64,000 nucleotides of DNA from CAVZXS01 sp963779325 (GTDB lineage: Bacteria > Bacteroidota > Bacteroidia > Chitinophagales > Chitinophagaceae). Under the pieces are notes generated by a model that was not told the DNA's origin, ran no database searches, and saw only the letters and a list, made by a program, of their open reading frames with translations. Below are positions 9,089 through 17,122 of the stretch, piece by piece. A program made the translations under genes and the position numbers. Within the stretch, counting starts at the first letter, position 1. Each line of letters starts with the position of its first letter. The DNA is taken from contig CAVZXS010000034.1 in NCBI GenBank assembly GCA_963779325.1, forward strand, positions 4,931 through 68,930. Reading direction: 5' to 3'.

Positions 9089-9706
9089 TTATTCGGGTTT
9101 TTCCTTTTTATCGTTATTTTCCTGTGCGTTGTACTTTTTCTCGGCCTCTTTCGCCTTATCAAAATCAAGGACTACGCCATTTATACAATACCTGAGGCCG
9201 GTTGGAGGCGGGCCATCATTAAATACATGACCCAAGTGCGATTTGCATCGTCCGCATTGCGTTTCAGTTCTCTCCATACCATGTGCGTTATCAGGTGTAT
9301 ATATTATACTCCCTTTGCTGATAGGCTCATAAAAACTTGGCCAGCCGCAGCCGCTGTCAAATTTGGTATCGCTTTTAAATAATGCATTACCGCAAACGGC
9401 GCAATAATAAGTTCCTTTTTCATAAAAATTCTCAAACTTGCTGGTCCAGGGACGTTCTGTACCTTTTTGGCGGGCAACATTGTACACATCCTGCGGCAAA
9501 ATTTTCTTCCATTCATCTTCAGGCAGTACCACTTTGGCGGTATCGGTAGTCGAGTAGACGGGATTTTCTGCCTTAAATCCACCGGATTTTTTTTCTGTAG
9601 AATCCATTGTTGTTTTTTTAATTTTCGAGTTCGATTGGGAATAGCTGCATTGTTGTAAACCGGCAGCCAACAACACAAGTACCAAATATCTATTTACCAT
9701 TTTCAT
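9089..9706 (-). CDS. msrB: Peptide-methionine (R)-S-oxide reductase MsrB, exported
   Basis: Reduces methionine-R-sulfoxide in proteins. The SelR domain is complete: two zinc CxxC pairs (CAVC and CGRC), the signature FDSGCGWPSFYEPI, GHVFNDGPPPTGLRYCING with the catalytic cysteine, and the ending VVLDF. It is preceded by a hydrophobic export signal (MKMVNRYLVLVLLAAGLQQC), so the enzyme probably acts in the periplasm or as a lipoprotein, although the lipobox is atypical. I chose the ATG at 9706; the upstream open frame adds 22 residues without family support. It is a single gene. Confidence 0.92.
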   Translation of the reverse strand: MKMVNRYLVLVLLAAGLQQCSYSQSNSKIKKTTMDSTEKKSGGFKAENPVYSTTDTAKVVLPEDEWKKILPQDVYNVARQKGTERPWTSKFENFYEKGTYYCAVCGNALFKSDTKFDSGCGWPSFYEPISKGSIIYTPDNAHGMERTETQCGRCKSHLGHVFNDGPPPTGLRYCINGVVLDFDKAKEAEKKYNAQENNDKKEKPE

Positions 9707-9858
9707 ATAATTGTTTAACAAATTTACGTAATGCTTGTTCGCCGGGTTTGTAAAGCCGCCGACAAGCCGCATTTATTAACAAATCGTTGAATTTTGGCTT
9801 TTTCAATGAATATTAATGAAATATTTGGGCTATTAAACAAAATCTAAGGATGCTACAT

Positions 9859-9866
9859 TATATTTG
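9859..9866 (+). promoter_or_regulatory. -7 box of adk
   Basis: TATATTTG matches TAnnTTTG and lies 27 bp before the adk ATG. No well-spaced TTTG -33 element is obvious. Confidence 0.4.
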
Positions 9867-9893
9867 TCACTTTCCAAAAGCCTGACATTGCTT

Positions 9894-10469
9894 ATGTTCA
9901 ATTTGATTCTTTTTGGCCCCCCCGGCAGCGGTAAAGGTACGCAAAGCGAAAAGCTGATTGCGAAATACGGTCTTATTCATTTGAGTACCGGGGATTTGCT
10001 GCGCAAAGAAATTGCCGCGCAAACTTCTTTGGGAATTGCAGCAAAAAAAATTATGGATAAAGGTCAATTAGTTCCTGACGAGGTAGTCATCGGCATGATC
10101 AGTTCTGCTTTGGATAATAACCCGGGTGCGAAAGGTTTTTTGTTTGACGGTTTTCCGCGTACAGTGGCCCAAGCCGAAGCATTGGATGGTTTGCTGGAAC
10201 TGAAAAACACACAGATAAATGTAATGCTTGCATTGCAGGTAAGTCAGGAGGAGTTGGTAAATCGGTTAATAAAAAGAGGGCAGACAAGCGGAAGAAGTGA
10301 TGATGTGAATGAAGATATTATAAGAGCCAGAATTGCCGAGTACGAAAACAAAACTTCAGTAGTGGCTGATTACTATAATAAATTCGGTAAAGTGGTAATG
10401 ATAAAAGGAGAGGGAAGCATTGACAAAATATTTAATTCACTTTCCGAAGCAATAGAAGTAAAGAACTGA
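9894..10469 (+). CDS. adk: Adenylate kinase
   Basis: 191 residues from the ATG at 9894, giving the standard N-terminus MFNLILFGPPGSGKGT with the P-loop at about 8-16. The open frame extends ten codons upstream without family support. NMP-binding residues (HLSTGDLLRKEI), the FLFDGFPRT motif and the LID region RLIKRGQTSGRSDD are present. The LID is short and has no zinc cysteines, as in the short adenylate kinases. It catalyses ATP + AMP = 2 ADP in the cytoplasm. It is followed by its own strong terminator. Confidence 0.96.
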   Translation: MFNLILFGPPGSGKGTQSEKLIAKYGLIHLSTGDLLRKEIAAQTSLGIAAKKIMDKGQLVPDEVVIGMISSALDNNPGAKGFLFDGFPRTVAQAEALDGLLELKNTQINVMLALQVSQEELVNRLIKRGQTSGRSDDVNEDIIRARIAEYENKTSVVADYYNKFGKVVMIKGEGSIDKIFNSLSEAIEVKN

Positions 10470-10494
10470 TTTAAAAGATTACTATTTTTTACAG

Positions 10495-10519
10495 AAGCAA
10501 GTCAAATGACTTGCTTTTT
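10495..10519 (+). terminator. Rho-independent terminator of adk
   Basis: Perfect 9-bp stem aagcaagtc / gacttgctt with an aaat loop, followed by a T-run, 26 bp after the adk stop. Confidence 0.85.
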
Positions 10520-10547
10520 AGTTTTATCTTGCTTAAAATAAAAAAGC

Positions 10548-11015
10548 ATGGATCAGGATAAATACGAATTTGCAATCAACGGTTTTATTTCTCTTGTTCG
10601 TAACCTGCCCGCCGATAAAAAAGGCAACTGGGGAAAAATGAATGCGCAGCAAATGGCTGAGCATGTAACGGCTTTTTTTAAAATATCTTCGGGAAAAATA
10701 AAATTCCCGATTGTTACTCCCGAAGATCAGCTGCCAAAATTCAAATCTTTTTTATTAAGCGATAAAGAATTTAGAGAAAATACAAAGGCGCCTGCTGCCG
10801 TATTGGGCGATGAGCCGCTGCCGCTGAGAAACAAAACAAAGGACGAAGCTCTGGCAGGTTTGCAAAAAAGCATAACTGAATTTGTCGACTATTTTAAGGA
10901 TGACAAAATCAAAACTGTCGCCCATCCGGTATTTGGTGAATTAAACTTTGAAGAATGGGTGCTGCTGCATTATAAGCATACCCTGCATCACGCAAAACAG
11001 TTTGGTTTGGTATAA
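10548..11015 (+). CDS. DUF1569 / DinB-like protein
   Basis: 155 residues with the four-helix DinB/YfiT-like layout. Candidate metal ligands are the histidine in QQMAEHVTAFF, the histidine in VAHPVFGELNFEEW, and histidines in LLHYKHTLHHAKQFGL. Members of this group are cytoplasmic and of unknown or thiol-transferase-related function. It stands alone between the adk terminator and a converging lipoprotein gene. Confidence 0.8.
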   Translation: MDQDKYEFAINGFISLVRNLPADKKGNWGKMNAQQMAEHVTAFFKISSGKIKFPIVTPEDQLPKFKSFLLSDKEFRENTKAPAAVLGDEPLPLRNKTKDEALAGLQKSITEFVDYFKDDKIKTVAHPVFGELNFEEWVLLHYKHTLHHAKQFGLV

Positions 11016-11021
11016 ATATGC

Positions 11022-11507
11022 TTAAGGTGTTGTAAATGCAACCGGGAAAATATACTGCCTGTTTGTAACAGTATTCGTAACATTCGCATCTATCGTCCAT
11101 CTATTCGCATCTGTTTTTGTTCCTTTTATCCTGCCATCCGTAATGGCCATGGCATTTACATTGCCGCAAAAACAAGTTGCCTGCGAATGGCAGTTTATTG
11201 TACTCAATGCCGCACCCGACACATCAGAGCTGTTATCAGTTTTAGGAATTTCAAAACCCAATATTTCTGATCCTTCATCGTCAGCAATATTTTTGCAATC
11301 ACGGTACGTATGCGTGTAATTAAAAACCAATTTATCACCGTTTTCGATGCTGATCCGCTGACCGGTTGTTACTACTATAATCTTCTTATCAATTAGTAAA
11401 TCGTAGTTGAATTTTTCAGGTGTGCAGTTGTTGAACGGGCCTTTTTTACAGGAAGCCGTCAGCAAAATAAATAAAAAAACCGCGGCAATACTTTTCATAA
11501 GCATCAT
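11022..11507 (-). CDS. Unknown lipoprotein
   Basis: About 161 residues with a lipoprotein signal peptide ending LLTASC followed by KKG. This predicts an acylated cysteine at the outer or inner membrane. Starts at 11522, 11507, 11504 and 11498 are all in frame; 11507 gives a compact signal sequence. The mature part has several cysteines (NNCTPEKF, CKNIADDEG, INCHSQATCFCG), so disulfides are likely. I do not recognise a family. Confidence 0.65.
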   Translation of the reverse strand: MMLMKSIAAVFLFILLTASCKKGPFNNCTPEKFNYDLLIDKKIIVVTTGQRISIENGDKLVFNYTHTYRDCKNIADDEGSEILGFEIPKTDNSSDVSGAALSTINCHSQATCFCGNVNAMAITDGRIKGTKTDANRWTIDANVTNTVTNRQYIFPVAFTTP

Positions 11508-11560
11508 TTTCAAAGTTGACAAAGTTTAATACCGTGTCGTTGCATTACAGAAGGGGATAC

Positions 11561-11938
11561 TTAATAAGAAGATGTGTTTTGCTTAAGCCAATCTACTATT
11601 TGGTCAAACTTTATTTCCCCCGTAGAAATTTTAATGATAAAATTATACAGGTCGTTTTCTTTGGCAGTTAAAACAGTATTATATTCAACCAAAAGCGTTG
11701 CCATTGTCAACAGTCCTGTTCTTTTATTTCCATCCACAAAAGGGTGGTTCACAATCAGGCTCTCGCTAATAGCGGCAGCTTTTTCAATAGGCGACGGGTA
11801 TAAATCTTCGCCACCAAAAGTTTGAAACGGTCTCGCCAGGGCGGATTCTAAAAGCCCGATATCTCTAATCCCTTTAGCGCCGCCAAAATCTTCAATTGAT
11901 GCATCATGTAATTTTAAAACATCTTCTGCTAAAATCAT
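11561..11938 (-). CDS. doc: Death-on-curing (Doc) family toxin
   Basis: 125 residues with the Fic-fold signature HPFVDGNKRTG at about 65-75, and the Doc-type N-terminus (DVLKLHDASIEDFGG, GIRDIGLLESALARP). Doc enzymes phosphorylate EF-Tu and stop translation; that activity is inferred from the family. The start codon overlaps the stop of the preceding small gene by 4 bp (ATGA), the usual antitoxin-toxin arrangement. Confidence 0.85.
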   Translation of the reverse strand: MILAEDVLKLHDASIEDFGGAKGIRDIGLLESALARPFQTFGGEDLYPSPIEKAAAISESLIVNHPFVDGNKRTGLLTMATLLVEYNTVLTAKENDLYNFIIKISTGEIKFDQIVDWLKQNTSSY

Positions 11939-12129
11939 TGAGCCAGTTTTTGAAGTACATTGCTATATTGTTTTTTCACTTTATCATAATGCTGTGAAAG
12001 ATTTAAGGCTTTATTTTCATTTGCAGATGATATCATTGCCAGGTGTTCTAATATCTCTTTTACGGCAGCTTCGTTGTTTAGCTTACTGATTTCATTAATA
12101 GCTGCTAATTTCATTTCTGCTACACTCAT
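11935..12129 (-). CDS. Antitoxin partner of Doc
   Basis: 64 residues, helical and charged (MSVAEMKLAAINEISKLNNE), directly upstream of and overlapping doc by 4 bp. Sequence alone does not place it in a named antitoxin family; the assignment comes from position, size and overlap. An AT-rich palindromic stretch (aattttaaaatttt) just upstream could be an operator. Confidence 0.7.
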   Translation of the reverse strand: MSVAEMKLAAINEISKLNNEAAVKEILEHLAMISSANENKALNLSQHYDKVKKQYSNVLQKLAQ

Positions 12130-12182
12130 AATTTTAAAATTTTATTACTCAAATTTACAAAATCTATTCCACTTTTGGTTAG

Positions 12183-12190
12183 TAGATTTG
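12183..12190 (+). promoter_or_regulatory. -7 box of paaZ
   Basis: TAGATTTG matches TAnnTTTG, 20 bp before the paaZ start. Confidence 0.4.
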
Positions 12191-12209
12191 CTGAGCATAC
12201 TATTGCAAT

Positions 12210-14282
12210 ATGAACAAACTCGGCAACTACATTACCGGCAAGCGGATAACAGGCGACGGCGACGGGCAACTTTTATACAATGCTGTTACAGCCGAACCGA
12301 TTGGCGCTGCAACTACCAAAGGATTAGATTTTAAATCCATAACGGAGTATGCAAGAACCGTTGGCAACCCGGCACTGCGCAAAATGACTTTTCATGCAAG
12401 AGGCAATATGTTGAAAGCGCTGGCATTGCATTTAAGAAATCATTTGGAAAAGTTTTATGCCGTCAGTTATCAAACCGGCGCTACCAAGGCCGACAGTTGG
12501 GTAGACATTGAAGGCGGTATCGGAAATCTTTTCGCCAATGCTTCACTAAGAAGAAAATTTCCTGACGAAACTTTTTGTATAGACGGTGAAAGCCATAACC
12601 TCAGCAAGAACAATACTTTCATGGGCACGCATATACTTACTCCAAAAGAAGGTGTGGCCATTCATATCAACGCATTTAACTTCCCTGTGTGGGGTATGCT
12701 GGAAAAAATTGCCGTGAATTTATTGGCCGGCATGCCCTGCATTGTTAAGCCGGCTACCATAACAAGTTATTTAACCGAGGCCGTAGTAAAAGAAATCATT
12801 GCTTCTAAAATTTTACCCGAAGGCGCCTTGCAATTAATCTGCGGCAGCGCCGGAGATTTGTTAGATCATGTAACATCGCAGGATGTAGTAACTTTTACAG
12901 GAAGCGCATCTACCGGGTTAATGCTGAAATCCAATCCGAATATTTTAAGAGAATCAGTTCCATTTACAATGGAAGCTGATAGTCTCAATTGCATTGTATT
13001 GGGCGATGATGTAACACCCGACAAACCCGAGTGGGATATTTTTGTAAAAGAAGTAAGAAAAGAAATGACACTGAAAGCGGGGCAACGCTGCACCGGTATC
13101 AGAAGAATATTTGCACCCTCTACTAAGATGGAAGACTTATGGAAAGCGATAGCGGCATCGTTGTCACAAACTGCTATCGGTAATCCGTTAAACGCTACAG
13201 TGAGGATGGGAAGTTTAGCGGGAGAAACTCAACGATCAGAAGTAAAAGGTCAGGTGCAGAAACTACTGGCTTCTTCGCAAATTGTATACGGTTCATTGGA
13301 TAGTGTAGAAGTAATAGATGCCGATGCGAAAAAAGGAGCTTTCATGTCTCCTGTTTTATTAATGAATGACAAACCTTTCGCATCGGATGATGTACATAGC
13401 ATAGAAGCATTTGGCCCGGTAAGCACCATCATGCCGTATAAAAATTTAGATGAAGCCATTGCGCTAAGTAAACTGGGTAAAGGAAGTCTTTGCTCATCAA
13501 TCGTTACTGCCGACTATAAAATTGCCAAGCAATATGTAATTAATGCGGCCACACACCACGGAAGAATTTTAGTGTTGAATAATGAATGTGCCAAAGAAAG
13601 TACCGGTCACGGATCGCCGCTTCCGCTATTGGTACATGGCGGCCCCGGCCGTGCAGGCGGCGGCGAAGAGATGGGCGGTTTGCGTGGTGTAAAACATTAC
13701 TTGCAACGCACAGCCATACAGGGTTCACCCACTACGATTACCGAAATTACCAATGTATACCAGCCGCATGCAAAAGGAAAAGACCCGGGTAAGCATCCAT
13801 TTAAAAAATATTTTGAAGAATTACAAATAGGCGATCAAATCATTACGGAAAAAAGAATTATAACAAGTGAAGACATTGACAAATTCGCCGACTTGACCGG
13901 TGATCATTTTTATGCGCATATAAAAACAACTGATTTTACGGGCACTATGTTTGAACGGCAGGTAGCGCATGGTTATTTTATTATGAGCATCGCCGCGGGT
14001 TTATTTGTTGATAATTATGAAAAGAACCCGGTGCTGTTGAATTACGGTATTGATGAATTGCGGTTTACCAAACCGGTTTACCCCGGAGCGGAAGTTTACA
14101 TACGTTTTACCTGCAAAGAAAAATTGCCTAACGATAAAAGGGTTATAGAAAAACCCGAAGACTTTAAGAGAGGTGATGATATTGATAAAGGTATTGTAAA
14201 ATGGCTGGTAGAGTTTTTTGATGAAACCAATGAGATTACCGGTGTGGCGACGATATTGACGATGGTGGCGAGACACCCCTAA
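12210..14282 (+). CDS. paaZ: Bifunctional oxepin-CoA hydrolase / semialdehyde dehydrogenase PaaZ
   Basis: 690 residues. The N-terminal 520 residues are an aldehyde dehydrogenase with catalytic cysteine in KAGQRCTGIRR, the general-base glutamate in FTMEADSLN and FTGSASTG for NAD(P). The C-terminal 150 residues are a MaoC-like hydratase (DLTGDHFYAHIKTTDF, QVAHGYFIMS). PaaZ opens the oxepin-CoA ring in phenylacetate degradation and oxidises the resulting aldehyde. No other paa gene is adjacent, so the rest of the pathway must lie elsewhere. The last 63 bases recur at 18441..18503, and the gene end appears to be an integration site. Confidence 0.93.
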   Translation: MNKLGNYITGKRITGDGDGQLLYNAVTAEPIGAATTKGLDFKSITEYARTVGNPALRKMTFHARGNMLKALALHLRNHLEKFYAVSYQTGATKADSWVDIEGGIGNLFANASLRRKFPDETFCIDGESHNLSKNNTFMGTHILTPKEGVAIHINAFNFPVWGMLEKIAVNLLAGMPCIVKPATITSYLTEAVVKEIIASKILPEGALQLICGSAGDLLDHVTSQDVVTFTGSASTGLMLKSNPNILRESVPFTMEADSLNCIVLGDDVTPDKPEWDIFVKEVRKEMTLKAGQRCTGIRRIFAPSTKMEDLWKAIAASLSQTAIGNPLNATVRMGSLAGETQRSEVKGQVQKLLASSQIVYGSLDSVEVIDADAKKGAFMSPVLLMNDKPFASDDVHSIEAFGPVSTIMPYKNLDEAIALSKLGKGSLCSSIVTADYKIAKQYVINAATHHGRILVLNNECAKESTGHGSPLPLLVHGGPGRAGGGEEMGGLRGVKHYLQRTAIQGSPTTITEITNVYQPHAKGKDPGKHPFKKYFEELQIGDQIITEKRIITSEDIDKFADLTGDHFYAHIKTTDFTGTMFERQVAHGYFIMSIAAGLFVDNYEKNPVLLNYGIDELRFTKPVYPGAEVYIRFTCKEKLPNDKRVIEKPEDFKRGDDIDKGIVKWLVEFFDETNEITGVATILTMVARHP
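14211..14273 (+). repeat. Direct repeat at paaZ 3' end (attL-like)
   Basis: 63 bp, identical to 18441..18503 at 57 positions by my alignment; the first 20 are a perfect match. It lies inside the last codons of paaZ. The two copies bracket a 4.2-kb block with defence genes, the pattern left by integration into a gene end. Confidence 0.8.
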
Positions 14283-14345
14283 ACCTTTAGGGCACGATAA
14301 TCATTGGTCATTAAGAATTCTTAAACTAATATTACCAGTATATTC

Positions 14346-15017
14346 CTATTGAAAAAGCCTAATATCATTTTCGATAATAGATTTTGGTGTGGCTTTTAAA
14401 TATAGTGCCTCATAATAATGACATTGCTTTAGTTTCTTACCACTCCCACAGTAACATCTATCATTTCGACTAATTTTTGCTACTGCAGAATAGTTTTCTA
14501 AAAATAATCGAATGATGTTGTAATCAGTTGTCTCTAAAAGAGTTTCGTAAAATTGTTTTGTACCATCTTCTTTATGTAACCATTCTTTCAAGCCTTTAGC
14601 GTTTCCATATTTTTTTACTAATGCCCAAGAAAAATATTTCGGTAGATAGTAATTGATAAAGTCATATAAACGTAATCCACTTTTGGCTAAAGAATTAGCA
14701 ACATACGTATGTTCAAAACAAATAATCCCTTCTTTACTGATGTGATAATCGTCAGACTTTTCAATTTTATCGTCTAATAGAATAACAGTAGGAAATGAGT
14801 TAGGGTAGCTTTTGTCAACCAAAATTACTATTTCAAAACTTTCTATAAGCTCATCTTGTGGATTAGCAAGATAAAAATTGCCACTGAACTTAAAAAAGTC
14901 TTTAATCTTGCCAACATATCTCAATCCCTTATTGGCGTTTAATGTGACAATTTTATCTTCTTCAAAACTTCTTATTTTAAAGTGCCTATTGGAGGTAAGG
15001 TTTATAATTCTTAGCAT
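14346..15017 (-). CDS. E2-like (ubiquitin-conjugating fold) protein with C-terminal SEC-C motif, Pycsar-linked
   Basis: 223 residues. Residues 60-105 follow the E2/UBC pattern: hydrophobic strand FEIVILVD, YPNSFPTVIL (YP..fP.v), then DYHISKEGIICFEH. The histidine (H92) and cysteine (C100) sit where E2 enzymes have HPN...G.IC and the catalytic cysteine. Residues 185-200 (NDRCYCGSGKKLKQCH) are a SEC-C metal-binding motif with C188, C190, C199 and H200. The start overlaps the cyclase gene by 32 bp, implying coupled translation. No E1 or deubiquitinase-like gene is nearby. Family placement is from motif pattern only; the role proposed is conjugation or modification of the cyclase, by analogy to E2-containing CBASS. 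Confidence 0.6.
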   Translation of the reverse strand: MLRIINLTSNRHFKIRSFEEDKIVTLNANKGLRYVGKIKDFFKFSGNFYLANPQDELIESFEIVILVDKSYPNSFPTVILLDDKIEKSDDYHISKEGIICFEHTYVANSLAKSGLRLYDFINYYLPKYFSWALVKKYGNAKGLKEWLHKEDGTKQFYETLLETTDYNIIRLFLENYSAVAKISRNDRCYCGSGKKLKQCHYYEALYLKATPKSIIENDIRLFQ

Positions 15018-16011
15018 TTTGTTGTAAGTAGCCTATGTTTTGTTGTATTAGAGGATTAGGTAATACAGGCTTACCTTTAAAACTCAAATTGCCATCTGCA
15101 TCTTCTTCAATAGAAGGATGATTTTTCAAATAACGTTCCCAATTAAAATCGTGTTGTTTATATTGGAAACTTTCTTCAGGTATTTCGTACACATACTGCT
15201 GCTCACTACCATTCTTTTTGTATTTTTTGTAAACAAAATAATCACTGTGGTTGGGCTTAAATGGCAAAATGTTGTCGCCAGTAACAATACCGTTACTGTC
15301 TGCTTGTGCTTGCATTTTGCATGATAAACTTGTGTGCAAACTTGTAGTGGTTACTTCGCTACATTCGCCAATACCTGCATTATGCCAAAGAGTATCATTG
15401 GCATCGCCAAAATCAATACCTATCCTTGTATAAATTCTGTTTACGCCTTGTTCGTCAAACAAATTTTTCAAATCGTTTTTTACGAAATAACTAACAAAAG
15501 AAGCTGCCATTAATGCATTATCTACAGCAGTTTGTTTAGTAATGTTTTTGCTTCCAAAATACACCATTAAACCATCGCCTTGTAATCTCTGTATGTAACC
15601 ATCAAAGTACCAACAAGTATGAATGGCAGCAAGCTGTATCGTTCTACAAATATTAGCTACAATATCAGGTTCGTATTTTTTAAAAAGCCCTGTTGAATTT
15701 TTTACATCAATAAACATTGATACTATGTAGTGATACTCACTCTTATTACTGTTTTTCAAATGACTAAAACTCGGATGAGCACCCAATTTTTCTTCATATT
15801 TTGCAGTAACACCTGTTACAACATTTAAACTCTTTAGGCTTCTAAAATCCACTTCATTTTTTATTTTATCCTGCCAAAGCATTGTAGTAGCAGAAGACAA
15901 GTTTTCATTTAGATGGCCGTGACTAAATCCTTTTGTGATACTATTCCCTTTTGATTGTTTCAAGTAGTAAGCAATGTCATCTACATAATTTTTGTAAAGT
16001 TTCTGATTCAT
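14986..16011 (-). CDS. pycC: Pycsar-type class III nucleotide cyclase (cCMP or cUMP synthase)
   Basis: 341 residues, cytoplasmic. The class III cyclase homology domain covers about 95-265. It shows metal-binding D102 in SMFIDVKNST, D146 in RLQGDGLMVYFG, RIGIDFGDAN near 196-205, and NAGIGECSEVTTTSLHTSLSCKM where canonical cyclases have the base-selecting and transition-state region. The gene sits directly before a Pycsar transmembrane effector (5-bp spacing). This makes a pyrimidine cyclase for anti-phage signalling far more likely than a housekeeping adenylate cyclase. Whether CTP or UTP is used cannot be read here. The C-terminal 70 residues lie outside the cyclase core and could be a sensor or conjugation tail. 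Confidence 0.8.
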   Translation of the reverse strand: MNQKLYKNYVDDIAYYLKQSKGNSITKGFSHGHLNENLSSATTMLWQDKIKNEVDFRSLKSLNVVTGVTAKYEEKLGAHPSFSHLKNSNKSEYHYIVSMFIDVKNSTGLFKKYEPDIVANICRTIQLAAIHTCWYFDGYIQRLQGDGLMVYFGSKNITKQTAVDNALMAASFVSYFVKNDLKNLFDEQGVNRIYTRIGIDFGDANDTLWHNAGIGECSEVTTTSLHTSLSCKMQAQADSNGIVTGDNILPFKPNHSDYFVYKKYKKNGSEQQYVYEIPEESFQYKQHDFNWERYLKNHPSIEEDADGNLSFKGKPVLPNPLIQQNIGYLQQNAKNYKPYLQ

Positions 16012-16016
16012 TATAT

Positions 16017-16526
16017 TTATTTTAAAATTTTAAATCCAATTATTATGATGCAAATAAAACACCCGCATAATAAATAGGTGGCTATTTGTAGCCTGCGAAA
16101 TTTCTTTTGAAGTCCTAAAGCCAATAAATGAACTTGTTTTAAGTAATCTTCATATCTGTTTTCATAGTTCATATCTGTATACAATTGTTTAAATCTTTGA
16201 AAAGAAACATTTGAAACATCTCCAATGAATAGGACAGATCCATTTGAGCCATCGGCCTTTTTGCTTAAATACGGAACTATTGCCCACAAAGTGAAGCATA
16301 TACTTAATAAGCAACTTAGTAAACCAATCCAAGTAAAAAATAATACATCACATCTTCCGACAATTGTTTCTTTAATAGCGTAGTATCCTGTAATTATACC
16401 ACCTAATAAAAATGTACAAAGTGTTAGGTAGAGGTTGCCTTTATTATTCACGCTATCATAGTAATGGTCATACCTGTCCATTGTATGTTTGAGAGTTTCT
16501 ATTTTTTCTTTATTTTCTAAAGCCAT
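16017..16526 (-). CDS. pycTM: Pycsar transmembrane effector (DUF5706-like)
   Basis: 169 residues. An N-terminal helix with DHYYDSVNNKGN leads into the first membrane segment, as in DUF5706 effectors (D..K..N.yLtl). Membrane helices are at about 31-51, 60-87 and 147-168; a soluble stretch in between contains FIGDVSNVSFQRFKQLYTDM. In studied Pycsar systems such effectors bind the cyclic pyrimidine nucleotide and breach the inner membrane, killing the infected cell. The assignment rests on size, topology and the adjacent cyclase gene. Confidence 0.75.
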   Translation of the reverse strand: MALENKEKIETLKHTMDRYDHYYDSVNNKGNLYLTLCTFLLGGIITGYYAIKETIVGRCDVLFFTWIGLLSCLLSICFTLWAIVPYLSKKADGSNGSVLFIGDVSNVSFQRFKQLYTDMNYENRYEDYLKQVHLLALGLQKKFRRLQIATYLLCGCFICIIIIGFKILK

Positions 16527-16552
16527 ATTTTATATTTTTTAAAATTAGGGTT

Positions 16553-16786
16553 TCAATTTTTTTTATCAATTGGCGGCACGGGGTCATTTCCATAAGAATC
16601 TTTATCTCTTATCTTACCATTAATACCATGAATTACTACTTCTGATTGTTGATTTTTAGCAATTTTAATAGCAGCATCAATTGCTTGTTTTTGTGTGTTT
16701 GTTAGAATTGTTGCTTTCGAATTACCTGCTCCTTTAACCTGCCATCCTCCAGATGGACTTTTTGTTACATGTTGATTTTTACCCAT
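16553..16786 (-). CDS. DUF2188 small protein, first gene of the Pycsar operon
   Basis: 77 residues matching the DUF2188 layout: NQHVTKSPSGGWQVKGAGNS, TQKQAIDAAIKIAKNQQSEVVIHGINGKI, then DSYGNDPVPP. It is a small basic alpha/beta domain of unknown function, probably cytoplasmic. It is 26 bp upstream of the effector in the same direction, so it is probably co-transcribed. Why it accompanies a Pycsar locus is unknown; nucleic-acid or ligand binding is only a guess. Confidence 0.7.
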   Translation of the reverse strand: MGKNQHVTKSPSGGWQVKGAGNSKATILTNTQKQAIDAAIKIAKNQQSEVVIHGINGKIRDKDSYGNDPVPPIDKKN

Positions 16787-16894
16787 TTTTGATTTTTTTG
16801 GGTTAACTAATATTTGCCCACAATTAACTTGCGGATGGTGAGCATCCTAGCCGGAAAGCTGATAGAAGAGAGTAGGTGGAAGAAGTTTTTTTAA

Positions 16895-16929
16895 AATAAG
16901 GGTTGTTTATTAAACCTTCAACCCTTATT
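16895..16929. terminator. Bidirectional terminator hairpin
   Basis: Perfect 11-bp stem aataagggttg / caacccttatt with a 13-nt loop, T-runs on both strands. It suits the end of the Fic transcript on the minus strand. Confidence 0.75.
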
Positions 16930-16986
16930 TTTGAACTCAAGATATATCAACTGTAAACGCATGCTTTCAAAAACGTTTACTCGAAG

Positions 16987-17014
16987 CCTTAGGTTACCGC
17001 CTAAGGTTTTTTTT
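16987..17014 (+). terminator. Terminator-like hairpin, plus strand
   Basis: ccttagg pairs with cctaagg across ttaccg, followed by eight T on the plus strand. No plus-strand gene is known upstream, so it may end a small RNA or be a remnant. Confidence 0.5.
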
Positions 17015-17122
17015 CTTCTACAAAAAAGTATCATTTTGACAATAACCATACCCGTTATTATTTTCATGCCATATTTTCATGCTATTTATTTTAGTTAAAA
17101 AGTACTAAATATTTTATTATTG

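Larger units (their letters stand above)
16787..17122. other. Intergenic region between Fic and Pycsar genes
   Basis: 336 bp without a credible gene. It holds two hairpins described separately and a small inverted repeat gtaaacg/cgtttac (about 16956-16981). It must contain both the end of the Fic transcript and the Pycsar promoter on the minus strand. No TAnnTTTG box was found before the DUF2188 gene. Confidence 0.5.

Noticed and set aside
12210..14282. Part of a phenylacetate degradation cluster
   Set aside because: Only paaZ is present; the crotonase at 24467 is 10 kb away in another operon and cannot be tied to the pathway from sequence.
14986..16011. Ordinary housekeeping adenylate cyclase
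   Set aside because: The adjacent DUF5706-like effector and the compact operon inside a mobile-looking block fit Pycsar much better.
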